Origin: Peteryoungia aggregata LMG 23059
Lineage (GTDB): Bacteria > Pseudomonadota > Alphaproteobacteria > Rhizobiales > Rhizobiaceae
Direction of reading: 5' to 3'
Assembly: GCF_030814435.1 (NCBI RefSeq)
Contig: NZ_JAUSUW010000016.1
Coordinates: forward strand, 1-64,000
DNA: 64,000 bases
A model generated the notes under the pieces. It made no database searches, was not told the DNA's origin, and saw nothing but the letters and a program-made list of their open reading frames with translations. Numbering within the stretch: the stretch's first letter is position 1; every line of letters starts with the position of its first letter. Positions 25,407 to 33,201 of this stretch are shown one piece after another. The position numbers and the translations under genes were made by a program.

Positions 25407-25421
25407 GTTGACGCTGTCAAC
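25407..25421. promoter_or_regulatory. Operator 2, GTTGACGCTGTCAAC
   Basis: The second GTTGAC-N3-GTCAAC dyad, ending 14 bases before the DUF2141 start, where bound repressor would cover the promoter or ribosome site. Confidence 0.7.
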
Positions 25422-25435
25422 ATATGGAGACCAGC

Positions 25436-25870
25436 ATGATCAGGATCATCCCAGCATTCTCCTTTGCAGCAAGCCTTGTCGCCCTTGCTCCTTTGGGCGC
25501 AGCGGCCCAGGAACTGACCGTGCGCGTCTCCGGGATTGCCGAGGCACGCGGCGAAATCGGCTGCGCGCTGCATGCCTCAGGCGCTTCCTTTCCAACCGGT
25601 CAGGCCGGTGCGCGCATTGTCTGGATCAAGGCGACCGGCTCAGAAGTGCGATGCCGCTTTGCCGATGTCGGAGCCGGCAGCTATGCGGTTGCGATCTCCC
25701 ATGATCTCAACGGCAATCGGCGCACCGACACCAATTTTCTGGGCATGCCGACCGAAGCCTGGGGCGTCTCCAACAATGTCAGGCCGAGCCTTCGCGCGCC
25801 GCGTTTCGAGGAAGCCCGCTTCGAGACCGACGGCAGCGCCCAAACCATCAGCGTGAGGATCGCGAAATGA
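25436..25870 (+). CDS. DUF2141-family secreted protein
   Basis: A 144-residue precursor with a signal peptide (MIRIIPAFSFAASLVALAPLGAAAQ). The mature domain matches DUF2141: ELTVRVSGIAEARGEIGCALHAS, SYAVAISHDLNGNRRTDTNFLGMPTEAWGVSNNVRP. The HDxNxNxxxDxNxxGxPxExxGxSN pattern is highly typical. Its role is not established; it is periplasmic. ATGGAGACC upstream supplies the GGAG ribosome site, so the Met at 25436 is chosen. The stop overlaps the next gene's start (ATGA), so the two are coupled. Confidence 0.87.
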   Translation: MIRIIPAFSFAASLVALAPLGAAAQELTVRVSGIAEARGEIGCALHASGASFPTGQAGARIVWIKATGSEVRCRFADVGAGSYAVAISHDLNGNRRTDTNFLGMPTEAWGVSNNVRPSLRAPRFEEARFETDGSAQTISVRIAK

Positions 25871-26748
25871 CCAACACAGTGACGGCCCTCAACCACATGA
25901 CGCGCAGGCGCAGCCTGAAATATGGACCGCTGGCGCTGGTGACCGGCGCATCGGACGGTATCGGACGGGAATTTGCCCGCGAACTCGCACGGCGCGGTTA
26001 TGGCCTCGTGATTGTTGCACGCAGGCTCGACCGACTGGAGGCGCTGGTAGACGAACTGGCGAGCGCCCATGGCGTCGCGGTGGACGTGCTGCCATGCGAC
26101 CTGTCGCAGCCGGACCAGGTACAGGATCTGATCCGCACCACCGCGCATTACGACATCGGTCTTTTGGTGGCTGCCGCCGGTTTCGGCACGTCGGGTCCCT
26201 TCACCCGCATCCCTGTCGCGACCGAGCTCGACATGGTCGACGTCAACTGCCGCGCCGTCGTGCAGCTCAGCCATGCCATGGCCCAGCGCTTCGTGCGGCG
26301 GGGCTCCGGCGGCATGGTGCTGATGAGTTCGCTTCTCGCCTTCCAGGGCGTGGCGCAATCGGCCAATTATGCCGCGACCAAGGCCTTTATCCAGACCTTC
26401 GCCGAGGGGCTGCGGGCAGAGCTGCGCCCGCAAGGGGTCGATGTCATCGCCTGCGCGCCCGGCCCGATTTCAAGCGGCTTTGCCGCCCGGGCCAATCTGG
26501 TCATGGGCATGAGCCAGCCGGCCTCGGTGGTTGCCGCCGCAACGCTGAACGCCCTTGGCCGTCGCGGCACGATCCGGCCCGGCCTGCTCGCCAAGGCGCT
26601 GGAGGCCTCGTTCATCGGCATGCCGCGATGGGGCCGCACCCTCATTCTGTCGAAGATCATGGCAGGCATGGCGCGGGGGCCGGACGCCACAGCCGCGACC
26701 GACGCGCCGCTGCCAGCGGGCCCTGCCAACCGGGGGGACCTATCGTGA
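25867..26748 (+). CDS. Short-chain dehydrogenase/reductase
   Basis: A 293-residue SDR with TGASDGIG for the cofactor, VLMSSLLAF with the catalytic serine, NYAATK as YxxxK and CAPGPISSGF. The group with the pattern ARRLDRLEALVDEL includes YqjQ/DltE-like oxidoreductases. The ATGA overlap with the DUF2141 gene shows one operon, which the divergent TetR gene probably represses. The C-terminus is a loosely conserved Ala/Pro-rich tail. The substrate is unknown; lipids or quinones are possible. Confidence 0.87.
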   Translation: MTNTVTALNHMTRRRSLKYGPLALVTGASDGIGREFARELARRGYGLVIVARRLDRLEALVDELASAHGVAVDVLPCDLSQPDQVQDLIRTTAHYDIGLLVAAAGFGTSGPFTRIPVATELDMVDVNCRAVVQLSHAMAQRFVRRGSGGMVLMSSLLAFQGVAQSANYAATKAFIQTFAEGLRAELRPQGVDVIACAPGPISSGFAARANLVMGMSQPASVVAAATLNALGRRGTIRPGLLAKALEASFIGMPRWGRTLILSKIMAGMARGPDATAATDAPLPAGPANRGDLS

Positions 26749-26896
26749 CCACCACACGGGGCCATCCTCCACCAGCAAAAAACACCGAAGACCTGTTCTC
26801 TCCGCGTCATCTCGCGTCGCTGACCAAAATCTGCCTTTGAACCTCTCCGCGCTTTGTCGCAGTCTCTCGCAAAACGCCAGCAGGGGATAAGACGAC

Positions 26897-27808
26897 ATGG
26901 CACTCACTTATGGTTTCATCGGGCTTGGCCATCTCGGCCGCCATCTCGCCGGCAGCCTTGTGCGGGCGGGCTTCACTGTCGTGGTCAACGACCTAGACCC
27001 TGAAAATGCCAAGGATCTCATTGTCGCCGGTGCCCGTTTCGCGGCTGATCCGCGGGCTGTGGCGGAAGCCGTCGATCACGTCATCACCTGCCTGCCCTCG
27101 CCCAAGGTCAGCGAACGGGTACTGACCGGCGAACGCGGCATCCTGAAAGGCCTGAAGCCCGGCGCCACCTGGATCGAGATGAGCACGCTCGACGAGGGGG
27201 AAGTCCTGCGGCTTGGCAAGATCGCGGCGGATGCCGGCGTGCGCATGCTGGAATCCCCCGTCACCGGCGGCGTGCATCTTGCCGCCTCCGGCGAAATCAC
27301 CGTGATCATCGGCGGTGATGCCGATCTCTATGACCTGCATCATCAGGCCTTCCAGGCCATGGGCAAACAGATCTTTCGCGCCGGCCCGCTCGGCAAGGCC
27401 TCGGTGATCAAGGTGATCACCAATATGCTCGCCTTCATCCACCTGATCGCGACAGGCGAAGCGCTGATGCTGGCAAAGAAAGGCGGCATCGACCTGACCG
27501 ACGCCTTCAACATCATCAAGGCCTCCTCCGGCAATTCTTTCGTGCATGAGACCGAGGGCCAGGTGATCCTGAACGGCAGCTACAACATCAACTTCACCAT
27601 GGATCTTGCCGTCAAGGATCTGGGCTTTGCGCTCGGCTTCGGCCGCGAGTTCGGCGTACCGCTCGACCTCGCCTCCCATGCGATGCAGACCTTCATCCGC
27701 GCCCGCGCCACTTACGGCGGCGACGCCTGGTCGTCGCAGGTGGTGAAGTTGCTGGAGGATGCCACCGGCACGGATCTGCGGGCGCCAGGGTTTCCGGCGG
27801 AGCTTTGA
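26897..27808 (+). CDS. 3-hydroxyisobutyrate dehydrogenase-family oxidoreductase
   Basis: A 303-residue beta-hydroxyacid dehydrogenase. The N-terminal cofactor motif is GFIGLGHLGRHLAGSLVRAGFTVVVND, the substrate motif ESPVTGGVHLAASGEITVIIGG follows, and the catalytic lysine lies in KVITNMLAFIHL. The C-terminal helical domain holds KDLGFALGFGREFGVPL. The family oxidises 3-hydroxyisobutyrate, tartronate semialdehyde or similar acids with NAD(P). No valine or glyoxylate pathway genes are adjacent, so the substrate is open. Confidence 0.9.
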   Translation: MALTYGFIGLGHLGRHLAGSLVRAGFTVVVNDLDPENAKDLIVAGARFAADPRAVAEAVDHVITCLPSPKVSERVLTGERGILKGLKPGATWIEMSTLDEGEVLRLGKIAADAGVRMLESPVTGGVHLAASGEITVIIGGDADLYDLHHQAFQAMGKQIFRAGPLGKASVIKVITNMLAFIHLIATGEALMLAKKGGIDLTDAFNIIKASSGNSFVHETEGQVILNGSYNINFTMDLAVKDLGFALGFGREFGVPLDLASHAMQTFIRARATYGGDAWSSQVVKLLEDATGTDLRAPGFPAEL

Positions 27809-27844
27809 GGCGGGTGGGCATAGGCTACACGGGGGAGCAGCTAG

Positions 27845-28426
27845 ATGGCAAAACGAAGCACAATACCCACTGAAAGCTTGTCTTCTGAAACCGAAGCACT
27901 CTACCAAGTCCTCAACGAGGAGAGCGATTTGGCCGCCATTCTCATCGGGGTTGCGTTCATTGATGCATGCCTAGCGTCTCTGTTGGAGAAAAAATTCGTA
28001 GCTGGCGAGACCTCGTCGGCTCTGTTAAACGAAGGTCCCCTGGGCTCCATGATGAGCCGCGCGCAGCTATGTTACGCTATGGGACTAATTCCCAAAAAAT
28101 GGTATCAGGATCTGCGCACATTGGCTGAGATGCGCAACCGGGTGGCACACAATCATCTAGCACTTTCATTTGAAGATCATGACATCGCCTCACACTGTGG
28201 CAGACTATCTAGCTACGTGTCAGTCATGGGGTCGGACGCTGAAGGGCGCAATCGGTTCATATTGTGCGTGGTCATGTTGTCAAACTTTCTAATCTTAGAC
28301 GCCCTGTCACTACAGCAACTCGGGCGACCAACAAGACGAGAGCTCCCGAAATCAACAGCTCTTAAGTTGGAGGCGCCCAGATCGAGGTCCTCAAGACTCG
28401 CATCTCGCTTGAGTGACGACTCTTAA
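27845..28426 (+). CDS. MltR-like protein with HEPN-type Rx4H motif
   Basis: A 193-residue, mainly helical protein. The region from about residue 18 to 145 follows the MltR-like pattern: ESDLAAILIGVAFIDACLASLLEKKF, GPLGSMMSRAQLCYAMGLIPKKWYQDLRTLAEMRNRVAHNH. Residues 97-102 (RNRVAH) fit the Rx4H motif of HEPN-fold proteins, many of which are ribonucleases, toxins or defence components. The gene is visibly less GC-rich than both neighbours and has less typical codon use (AAA, ATA, CTA, TTG), suggesting transfer. There is no mannitol operon nearby, so the classical MltR role is unlikely. Function is open. Confidence 0.7.
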   Translation: MAKRSTIPTESLSSETEALYQVLNEESDLAAILIGVAFIDACLASLLEKKFVAGETSSALLNEGPLGSMMSRAQLCYAMGLIPKKWYQDLRTLAEMRNRVAHNHLALSFEDHDIASHCGRLSSYVSVMGSDAEGRNRFILCVVMLSNFLILDALSLQQLGRPTRRELPKSTALKLEAPRSRSSRLASRLSDDS

Positions 28427-28507
28427 CTACAGACTTACCCCTTCCACCGCCCCCGCCCCCTTGCTAGGGTCCGCCCAAACACATCACATCAGGGAAGGAC
28501 ACCATCC

Positions 28508-29293
28508 ATGGATCTCGGGATTTCCGGCAAACGCGCCCTCGTGCTCGCCGCTTCGCGCGGCCTTGGCCTTGGCATTGCCAAGGCGCTCGCCGCCGAGGGC
28601 TGCCATGTGCTGATCTGCGGGCGCACGGAAGAGAAACTGAAGGCCAATGTGGACGCCATGCGCGCTGCCGGCGGCAAGGCGGATTATGTCGTGGCCGACC
28701 TCGCCGATGCCCATTTCGTCGACCAGATGCTGGCAGCCGTGCATCATACGCTCGGCGGCATCGACATCCTCGTCAACAACACCGGTGGCCCGACCCCCGG
28801 CACGGTCGAGGACATGGATGCGGAAAAGCTCTACAACTTCTTCCAGTCCATGGTCGTGCGCGTCATCACGCTGACCAATGCTCTGGTGCCCTTGATGAAG
28901 ACGCAAGGGTTTGGCCGCATCCTCACCGTCGCCTCGTCCGGCGTCTTCGAGCCGATCCCGAACCTTGCGCTGTCCAACACGCTGCGCGGCGCGCTGGTCG
29001 GCTGGAACAAGACGCTGTCGGCCGAAGTCGCCTCCTATGGCGTCACCGCCAACATGATCCTGCCGGGCCGCATCCATACCGACCGGATCGACGAGCTGGA
29101 CGGCGCCAATGCCAAGCGTCAGGGCAAGTCGCTCGACGAGGTGCGCGCGGCCTCGGTGAAGGCGATCCCGGCCCAGCGGCTGGGAACCGTCGAGGAATTC
29201 GGTGCGGCCGGCGCCTTCCTCTGCTCGGCGCAGGCCAGCTATATCACCGGCACGATGCTGCGCGTCGATGGCGGGGCGGCGAAATCGAACTGA
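28508..29293 (+). CDS. SDR-family protein lacking the YxxxK pair (BKR-like)
   Basis: A 261-residue SDR-fold protein. The cofactor loop is atypical, AASRGLGLGIAKAL rather than TGxxxGIG, while NNTGGP replaces NNAG. TVASSGVFEP keeps the serine, but at the expected Tyr-x-x-x-Lys position the sequence is LALSNTLRGALVGWNKTL, with Asn and Arg. This combination is known in a putative beta-ketoacyl reductase-like SDR subgroup without a perfect catalytic tetrad. It still ends in the classical YITGTMLRVDGGAAKS. It may reduce an unusual substrate or have lost enzymatic activity. Confidence 0.87.
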   Translation: MDLGISGKRALVLAASRGLGLGIAKALAAEGCHVLICGRTEEKLKANVDAMRAAGGKADYVVADLADAHFVDQMLAAVHHTLGGIDILVNNTGGPTPGTVEDMDAEKLYNFFQSMVVRVITLTNALVPLMKTQGFGRILTVASSGVFEPIPNLALSNTLRGALVGWNKTLSAEVASYGVTANMILPGRIHTDRIDELDGANAKRQGKSLDEVRAASVKAIPAQRLGTVEEFGAAGAFLCSAQASYITGTMLRVDGGAAKSN

Positions 29294-29412
29294 CACTGGC
29301 AATCAAAAGTCGTTGCCAGCGATACGTGCGTGCAACTTCGCTAAATTTCGAAGGAATGATTGAACGGCTTTGCAATCTCTGAGGACTAATCAAATCTCAG
29401 GTTCACTGGGAG

Positions 29413-29658
29413 ATGAGAGTTCCCGCCATGACGGAAGCCGGACATGAAGACCGCGCGCTACTGGACGTGCTCGCACCGCTGATGGCGGTCGAGGACGCGC
29501 CGGAACCGCCCAAGCCCATCGGCATGAAGGCGCGCTCTGCCGTGCAGGGCGCGATCATCGGGCAGTTGCTGCCGCGTTTTGCCGAGGACGAGGTGCCCGA
29601 GCCTCTCGACCTTGATGCACCGCTCACCTTCCTGTCGCGCTCCTATCTGGAGGTCTGA
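29413..29658 (+). CDS. Small hypothetical protein
   Basis: An 81-residue acidic, proline-rich frame (MTEAGHEDRALLDVLAPLMAVEDAPEPPKPIGMKARSAVQGAIIGQLLPRF...). It may start at 29428 (MTEAGHED). GGGAG lies just before the first ATG. I see no known domain, signal peptide or membrane span. Codon use fits the genome, so it is probably real. Confidence 0.5.
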   Translation: MRVPAMTEAGHEDRALLDVLAPLMAVEDAPEPPKPIGMKARSAVQGAIIGQLLPRFAEDEVPEPLDLDAPLTFLSRSYLEV

Positions 29659-29781
29659 TCGGCGGGTGCGGGCAGCGATGGTTCCCACTCGGCCTTGCAG
29701 CCGCCGTCAACGGCAGCTGACGGTCGCCTGTTTCACATCCGGGGATACAGGGCTATGCTGGGCGAAATCCGGAGACCGCCG

Positions 29782-29979
29782 ATGTCGCCCCTTCGCCTTG
29801 CCCTGCATGTTCTGGCCGCCCTCCTCATCCTCATCGGCTTCATCTGGATGGGTCAGGGTTCGGGCCACTTCCCCTATCCCGCCTCCAGCTTCATGATCGA
29901 CCAGTCGCCCTGGATTCTCTATGGCGCCGTCCTCGCCGTCGCCGGTGTCGTTGGGCTCGTGCTGCTGCGCCGCAGATAG
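29782..29979 (+). CDS. Small two-span membrane protein
   Basis: A 65-residue protein with two hydrophobic spans, LALHVLAALLILIGFIWMGQGSG and WILYGAVLAVAGVVGLVLL, joined by HFPYPASSFMIDQSP and ending in RRR. The GQGxGxFPYPxSSFM loop is shared with a common family of small proteobacterial membrane proteins of unknown function. GGAG lies seven bases before the ATG, which favours this start over one 29 codons upstream. Confidence 0.7.
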   Translation: MSPLRLALHVLAALLILIGFIWMGQGSGHFPYPASSFMIDQSPWILYGAVLAVAGVVGLVLLRRR

Positions 29980-30113
29980 CGGCGGCATTCTCCGCTTGCC
30001 CTTGTCCCTGCCCTGTGGCATCAGGCGCCCTCTTTCGGTCGTCGGCACCGCCGGCGACGGTCGGCCGCCGGCCTTCATCCACATTCTCGACGCAGATCAA
30101 AGGAGCGACGGCC

Positions 30114-31406
30114 ATGGCACAGGCGCTTGGGCTCGATTTCGGCACGACCAATACCGTCATGGCAGTCGCCGAGGACCGCGAGCACACGCATTCGGTCGCC
30201 TATACCTCGCCCGCCGGCACCTCGGACAGCATGCGCACCGCGCTCTCCTTCCTCAAGGACCGACAGCTCGGCGCCGGCGCGCTCAAGGTCGAGGCCGGCC
30301 AGGCCGCGATCCGTGCCTTCATCGACAATCCCGGCGAATGTCGCTTCCTGCAGTCGATCAAGACCTTTGCCGCCTCGGCACTGTTCCAGGGCACGCTGGT
30401 GCATGCCCGCCGCTTCCAGTTCGAGGACCTGATGGAGGTCTTCCTCAAGCGCCTCGAGGCCTATGCAGGAGACAGCTGGCCAAGCGATGCCAAGCGCCTC
30501 GTCGCCGGCCGCCCCGTGCATTTCGCCGGCGCCAATCCCGATCCCGATCTCGCCACCAGCCGCTACAACGAAGCGTTGACCCGGCTCGGCTTTCCCGAAA
30601 TCCACTATGTCTATGAGCCTGTCGCCGCCGCCTTCTACTTCGCCCAGAACCTGAAGGCCGATGCCACGGTTCTGGTCGCCGACTTCGGCGGCGGCACGAC
30701 CGACTTTTCGCTGATCCGCTTCGAGACCGAAGGCGGCAAGCTGAAGGCCACCCCGATCGGCCAGTCCGGCGTCGGCCTTGCCGGCGACCAGTTCGATGCG
30801 CGCATCATCGACCAGCTGGTGGCGCCGGATATCGGCAAGGGCAGCCAGTTCAAGAGCTTCGGCAAGCTGCTGGATGTGCCGAGCAACTACTACCTCGCCT
30901 TCTCGCGCTGGAACCAGCTCTCGGTCTTCAAGACGCTGAAGGAATTTTCCGATCTGAAATCGCTGGTACGCCAGGCGGAAGAGCCGGAAAAACTGGAAAT
31001 GTTCATCGACCTCATCGACCATGACGAAGGTTATCCGCTCTATCAGGCGGTTTCGGCCACCAAGATGGCCCTGTCATCTGCCGAAGAGGCGGAATTCCAC
31101 TTTGCCCCGCTTGGCAAGGCCGGCCACAAGACCGTGACCCGGGCCATGTTCGAAGGCTGGATCGCCGATGATCTTGCCCGCATGGAAGAGGCGCTCGACC
31201 AGGTTCTGGTCTCGACCAACACCTCCGCAGACAGCATCGACAAGGTCTTCCTCACCGGCGGCACATCTTTCGTGCCCGCCGTGCGCAACATCTTCCGCCG
31301 CCGCTTCTCCGACGACCGGATCGAGACCGGCGGCGAACTCGTCTCGATCGCCCATGGTCTCGCCCTCATCGGCGAGCGCGACGACATCGAGCAATGGGTG
31401 GCGTGA
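30114..31406 (+). CDS. Hsp70-like protein of the YegD type
   Basis: A 430-residue actin/Hsp70-fold ATPase. The phosphate-binding motifs are ALGLDFGTTNTV at the N-terminus and VADFGGGTTDFSLIRF near residue 195; VFLTGGTSFVPAVRNIFRRRF is the adenosine loop. It stops about where the nucleotide-binding domain ends, so it lacks the peptide-binding domain and lid of DnaK (about 640 residues). This matches the YegD family, whose clients are unknown. AAAGGAGCGAC gives a strong ribosome site. No DnaJ or GrpE gene is adjacent. Confidence 0.9.
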   Translation: MAQALGLDFGTTNTVMAVAEDREHTHSVAYTSPAGTSDSMRTALSFLKDRQLGAGALKVEAGQAAIRAFIDNPGECRFLQSIKTFAASALFQGTLVHARRFQFEDLMEVFLKRLEAYAGDSWPSDAKRLVAGRPVHFAGANPDPDLATSRYNEALTRLGFPEIHYVYEPVAAAFYFAQNLKADATVLVADFGGGTTDFSLIRFETEGGKLKATPIGQSGVGLAGDQFDARIIDQLVAPDIGKGSQFKSFGKLLDVPSNYYLAFSRWNQLSVFKTLKEFSDLKSLVRQAEEPEKLEMFIDLIDHDEGYPLYQAVSATKMALSSAEEAEFHFAPLGKAGHKTVTRAMFEGWIADDLARMEEALDQVLVSTNTSADSIDKVFLTGGTSFVPAVRNIFRRRFSDDRIETGGELVSIAHGLALIGERDDIEQWVA

Positions 31407-31411
31407 GGCGT

Positions 31412-31460
31412 CCACCCTCCCCTTGAGGGGGAGGATCGGAGCGACGCTCCGGGGTGGGGT
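31412..31460. repeat. Intergenic two-palindrome repeat-like element
   Basis: Two adjacent dyads, CCTCCCC-TTGAG-GGGGAGG (31416-31434) and CGGAGC-GAC-GCTCCG (31437-31451), followed by GGGGTGGGGT. The design resembles mosaic intergenic repeats of rhizobia. There is no second copy in this window. Confidence 0.5.
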
Positions 31461-31578
31461 GATCGAGCGAATGAGGGACACCTCTCCGATGAATGTGCGA
31501 ATTGCAGCCTGCGCACAACCGATTGCGCCCGCTCCTTTCCGTTTGCCATTGCCGGCCCAAACACACTAGAACAGCCTC

Positions 31579-32469
31579 ATGATCCAGGCCCGCGACATGA
31601 CGCCCGCAGAGCTTGCCGCCCTTCTCGCATTTCATGCGGAAGCCGGCGTCGAATGGCTCGTGGAGGACGATCCGGTCGATCGGGTGGCGGCCTTTGCGGC
31701 CGAAAAGGCGGCCCGCCACCATGCTCGGTCGGCGAGCACCCCGGCACCGACCCAGACGCCGTCCCGCGGCGCACCGGCCCGAGGCGGCGCGCCTTCGGAG
31801 CGACAACCGGCCCGCGCCCAGCCGGCCCAGGGGTCTGCACTGCCGGCCATCCCGGACGAAAATGCCGTTGCCGAAGCACGCTTTGCCGCCGAAAGCGCGC
31901 GGTCGCTCGCCGAGCTGAAGATCGCGATCGAGGGTTTCACCAGCTGCAACCTCAAGACCTCGGCGCGCTCGACGATCACCGCTCAGGGCACGGGCTCCTC
32001 GGGCATCATGGTCATCGGCGCCATGCCGACAGCGGATGACGACCGCGAAGGGATTGCCTTTTCCGGCCGCGCCGGCCTCTTGCTCGACCGCATGCTGATG
32101 GCGATCGGCGAAACGCGCGAAAGCGTCGTCATCACCACCGTCATCCCCTGGCGCCCACCGGGCGACCGCATGCCCTCCACCCCGGAAACGGCCATCTGCC
32201 GGCCGTTCATCGAGCGGCAGATCGCGCTTGCCGAACCGCGCCAGGTGCTCGTGCTCGGCAATTTCGCCGCCCGCTTCTTCTTCGGGGAGACCGGCACCAT
32301 CCATGCCTTGCGCGGCAAGTGGCGCGAGATCGGTGCCGGTGGCCATGCCGTCCAGGGGATGGCAACGCTGCATCCGCAGGAACTGCTCGCCGCTCCTGCC
32401 AGCAAGGCGCTGGCCTGGATGGACCTGCTCGCCTTCTCCGAACGACTAAAGCCGGCCCAAAACGGCTAA
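31579..32469 (+). CDS. Uracil-DNA glycosylase-superfamily protein (family 4/5-like), divergent motifs
   Basis: A 296-residue protein. A low-complexity Ala/Pro/Arg linker (about residues 48-90) separates a short helical N-terminus from a UDG-fold domain. The domain keeps CNLKTSA, a VIPWRPPGDR stretch, AICRPFIERQI and the final LHPQELL (His265). The usual first motif GEAPG reads GAMPT (147-151) and the following GxPFVG reads GIAFSG, so residues used for base excision in this superfamily are changed. Normal members remove uracil from DNA with an iron-sulfur cluster. This one may have altered specificity or little activity. Confidence 0.82.
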   Translation: MIQARDMTPAELAALLAFHAEAGVEWLVEDDPVDRVAAFAAEKAARHHARSASTPAPTQTPSRGAPARGGAPSERQPARAQPAQGSALPAIPDENAVAEARFAAESARSLAELKIAIEGFTSCNLKTSARSTITAQGTGSSGIMVIGAMPTADDDREGIAFSGRAGLLLDRMLMAIGETRESVVITTVIPWRPPGDRMPSTPETAICRPFIERQIALAEPRQVLVLGNFAARFFFGETGTIHALRGKWREIGAGGHAVQGMATLHPQELLAAPASKALAWMDLLAFSERLKPAQNG

Positions 32470-32955
32470 ATTATCGCCATCGTAAACAAATTATGAAACC
32501 AGCCATGCAAATGATGCAAGGCAGGATCGCGGCAGCGTCCGTTGCCGAATCTATGCTGCACTGCGATATTGATACTGCAAAGTGGGAGGGACACTTTACA
32601 AGGAAGACCGCCGTGAGCCTTCGCACCCGCCCGATCCACTGCAAGTTCGAGACGCTGCGTCTCGCCGGTGACCATGGCCGGACAAGCAGCCCCTACAACC
32701 GGACGAGCCCTGCCGCCGCGGCCGAACAGCTGAGCGCCCGCTTCGCCGGCCATGCGGGCCGCATCGTCCGCCCCGCTTCCGTCTTCGCCGAAAACCGCTT
32801 CTGATCCGGCCGCGCGGCGTATCCGACGCCCCTTTCGCTGTTGTCCTGCTTCTGCTGCATACCAGCCGTCACGCATTGTGCATTGCAATAAAGGTTCATG
32901 CCTGAACTAATAAGAGCATCGAATTTGCCACGCATGCAAAGCAGAGGACACGACC
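32470..32955. other. Region with one doubtful small ORF
   Basis: Apart from the small frame at 32613-32804, this stretch holds nothing I can identify. AT-rich parts at about 32470-32610 and 32860-32950 probably carry promoters for the two small ORFs. Confidence 0.4.
32613..32804 (+). CDS. Possible small basic protein
   Basis: A 63-residue frame starting with GTG and preceded by AAGGAAG, a good ribosome site. It is rich in Arg, Ala and Ser (MSLRTRPIHCKFETLRLAGDHG...) and has no known domain. Codon use is plausible. It could be real, but there is no independent support. Confidence 0.4.
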   Translation: MSLRTRPIHCKFETLRLAGDHGRTSSPYNRTSPAAAAEQLSARFAGHAGRIVRPASVFAENRF

Positions 32956-33114
32956 ATGACCATCTCCTTTCATCCCGTCCGCAGCCTGCGTCAGGCCATT
33001 CACCAGATCGGCCATGCGGTGAATGCCTCGGCAGAATTGTCCAGCGCCGCCCGCAAGCGTCAGCAGGCGCAGGATCGCGGCGAGCAGAGGGCACTGCAGC
33101 CACTCGGCTACTGA
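32956..33114 (+). CDS. Small basic protein, 52 residues
   Basis: MTISFHPVRSLRQAIHQIG followed by a helical segment AVNASAELSSAARKRQQAQDRGEQRALQPLGY. AGAGGAC lies before the ATG, and a clear terminator follows 33 bases after the stop, which supports a separate short transcript. I do not recognise the family. Basic amphipathic helices of this kind occur in small RNA- or protein-binding regulators, but this is only a guess. Confidence 0.5.
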   Translation: MTISFHPVRSLRQAIHQIGHAVNASAELSSAARKRQQAQDRGEQRALQPLGY

Positions 33115-33146
33115 TCGCGGTTCCCCGGATCTTTGAAGCTATCACG

Positions 33147-33169
33147 GCCCGCTTCTGCGGGCTTTCTTG
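33147..33169 (+). terminator. Rho-independent terminator after the 52-residue ORF
   Basis: GCCCGC-TTCT-GCGGGC followed by TTTCTT. Confidence 0.75.
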
Positions 33170-33201
33170 TTGGCTGACCGGCCGCCGGCCACAGGCTTGG
33201 C

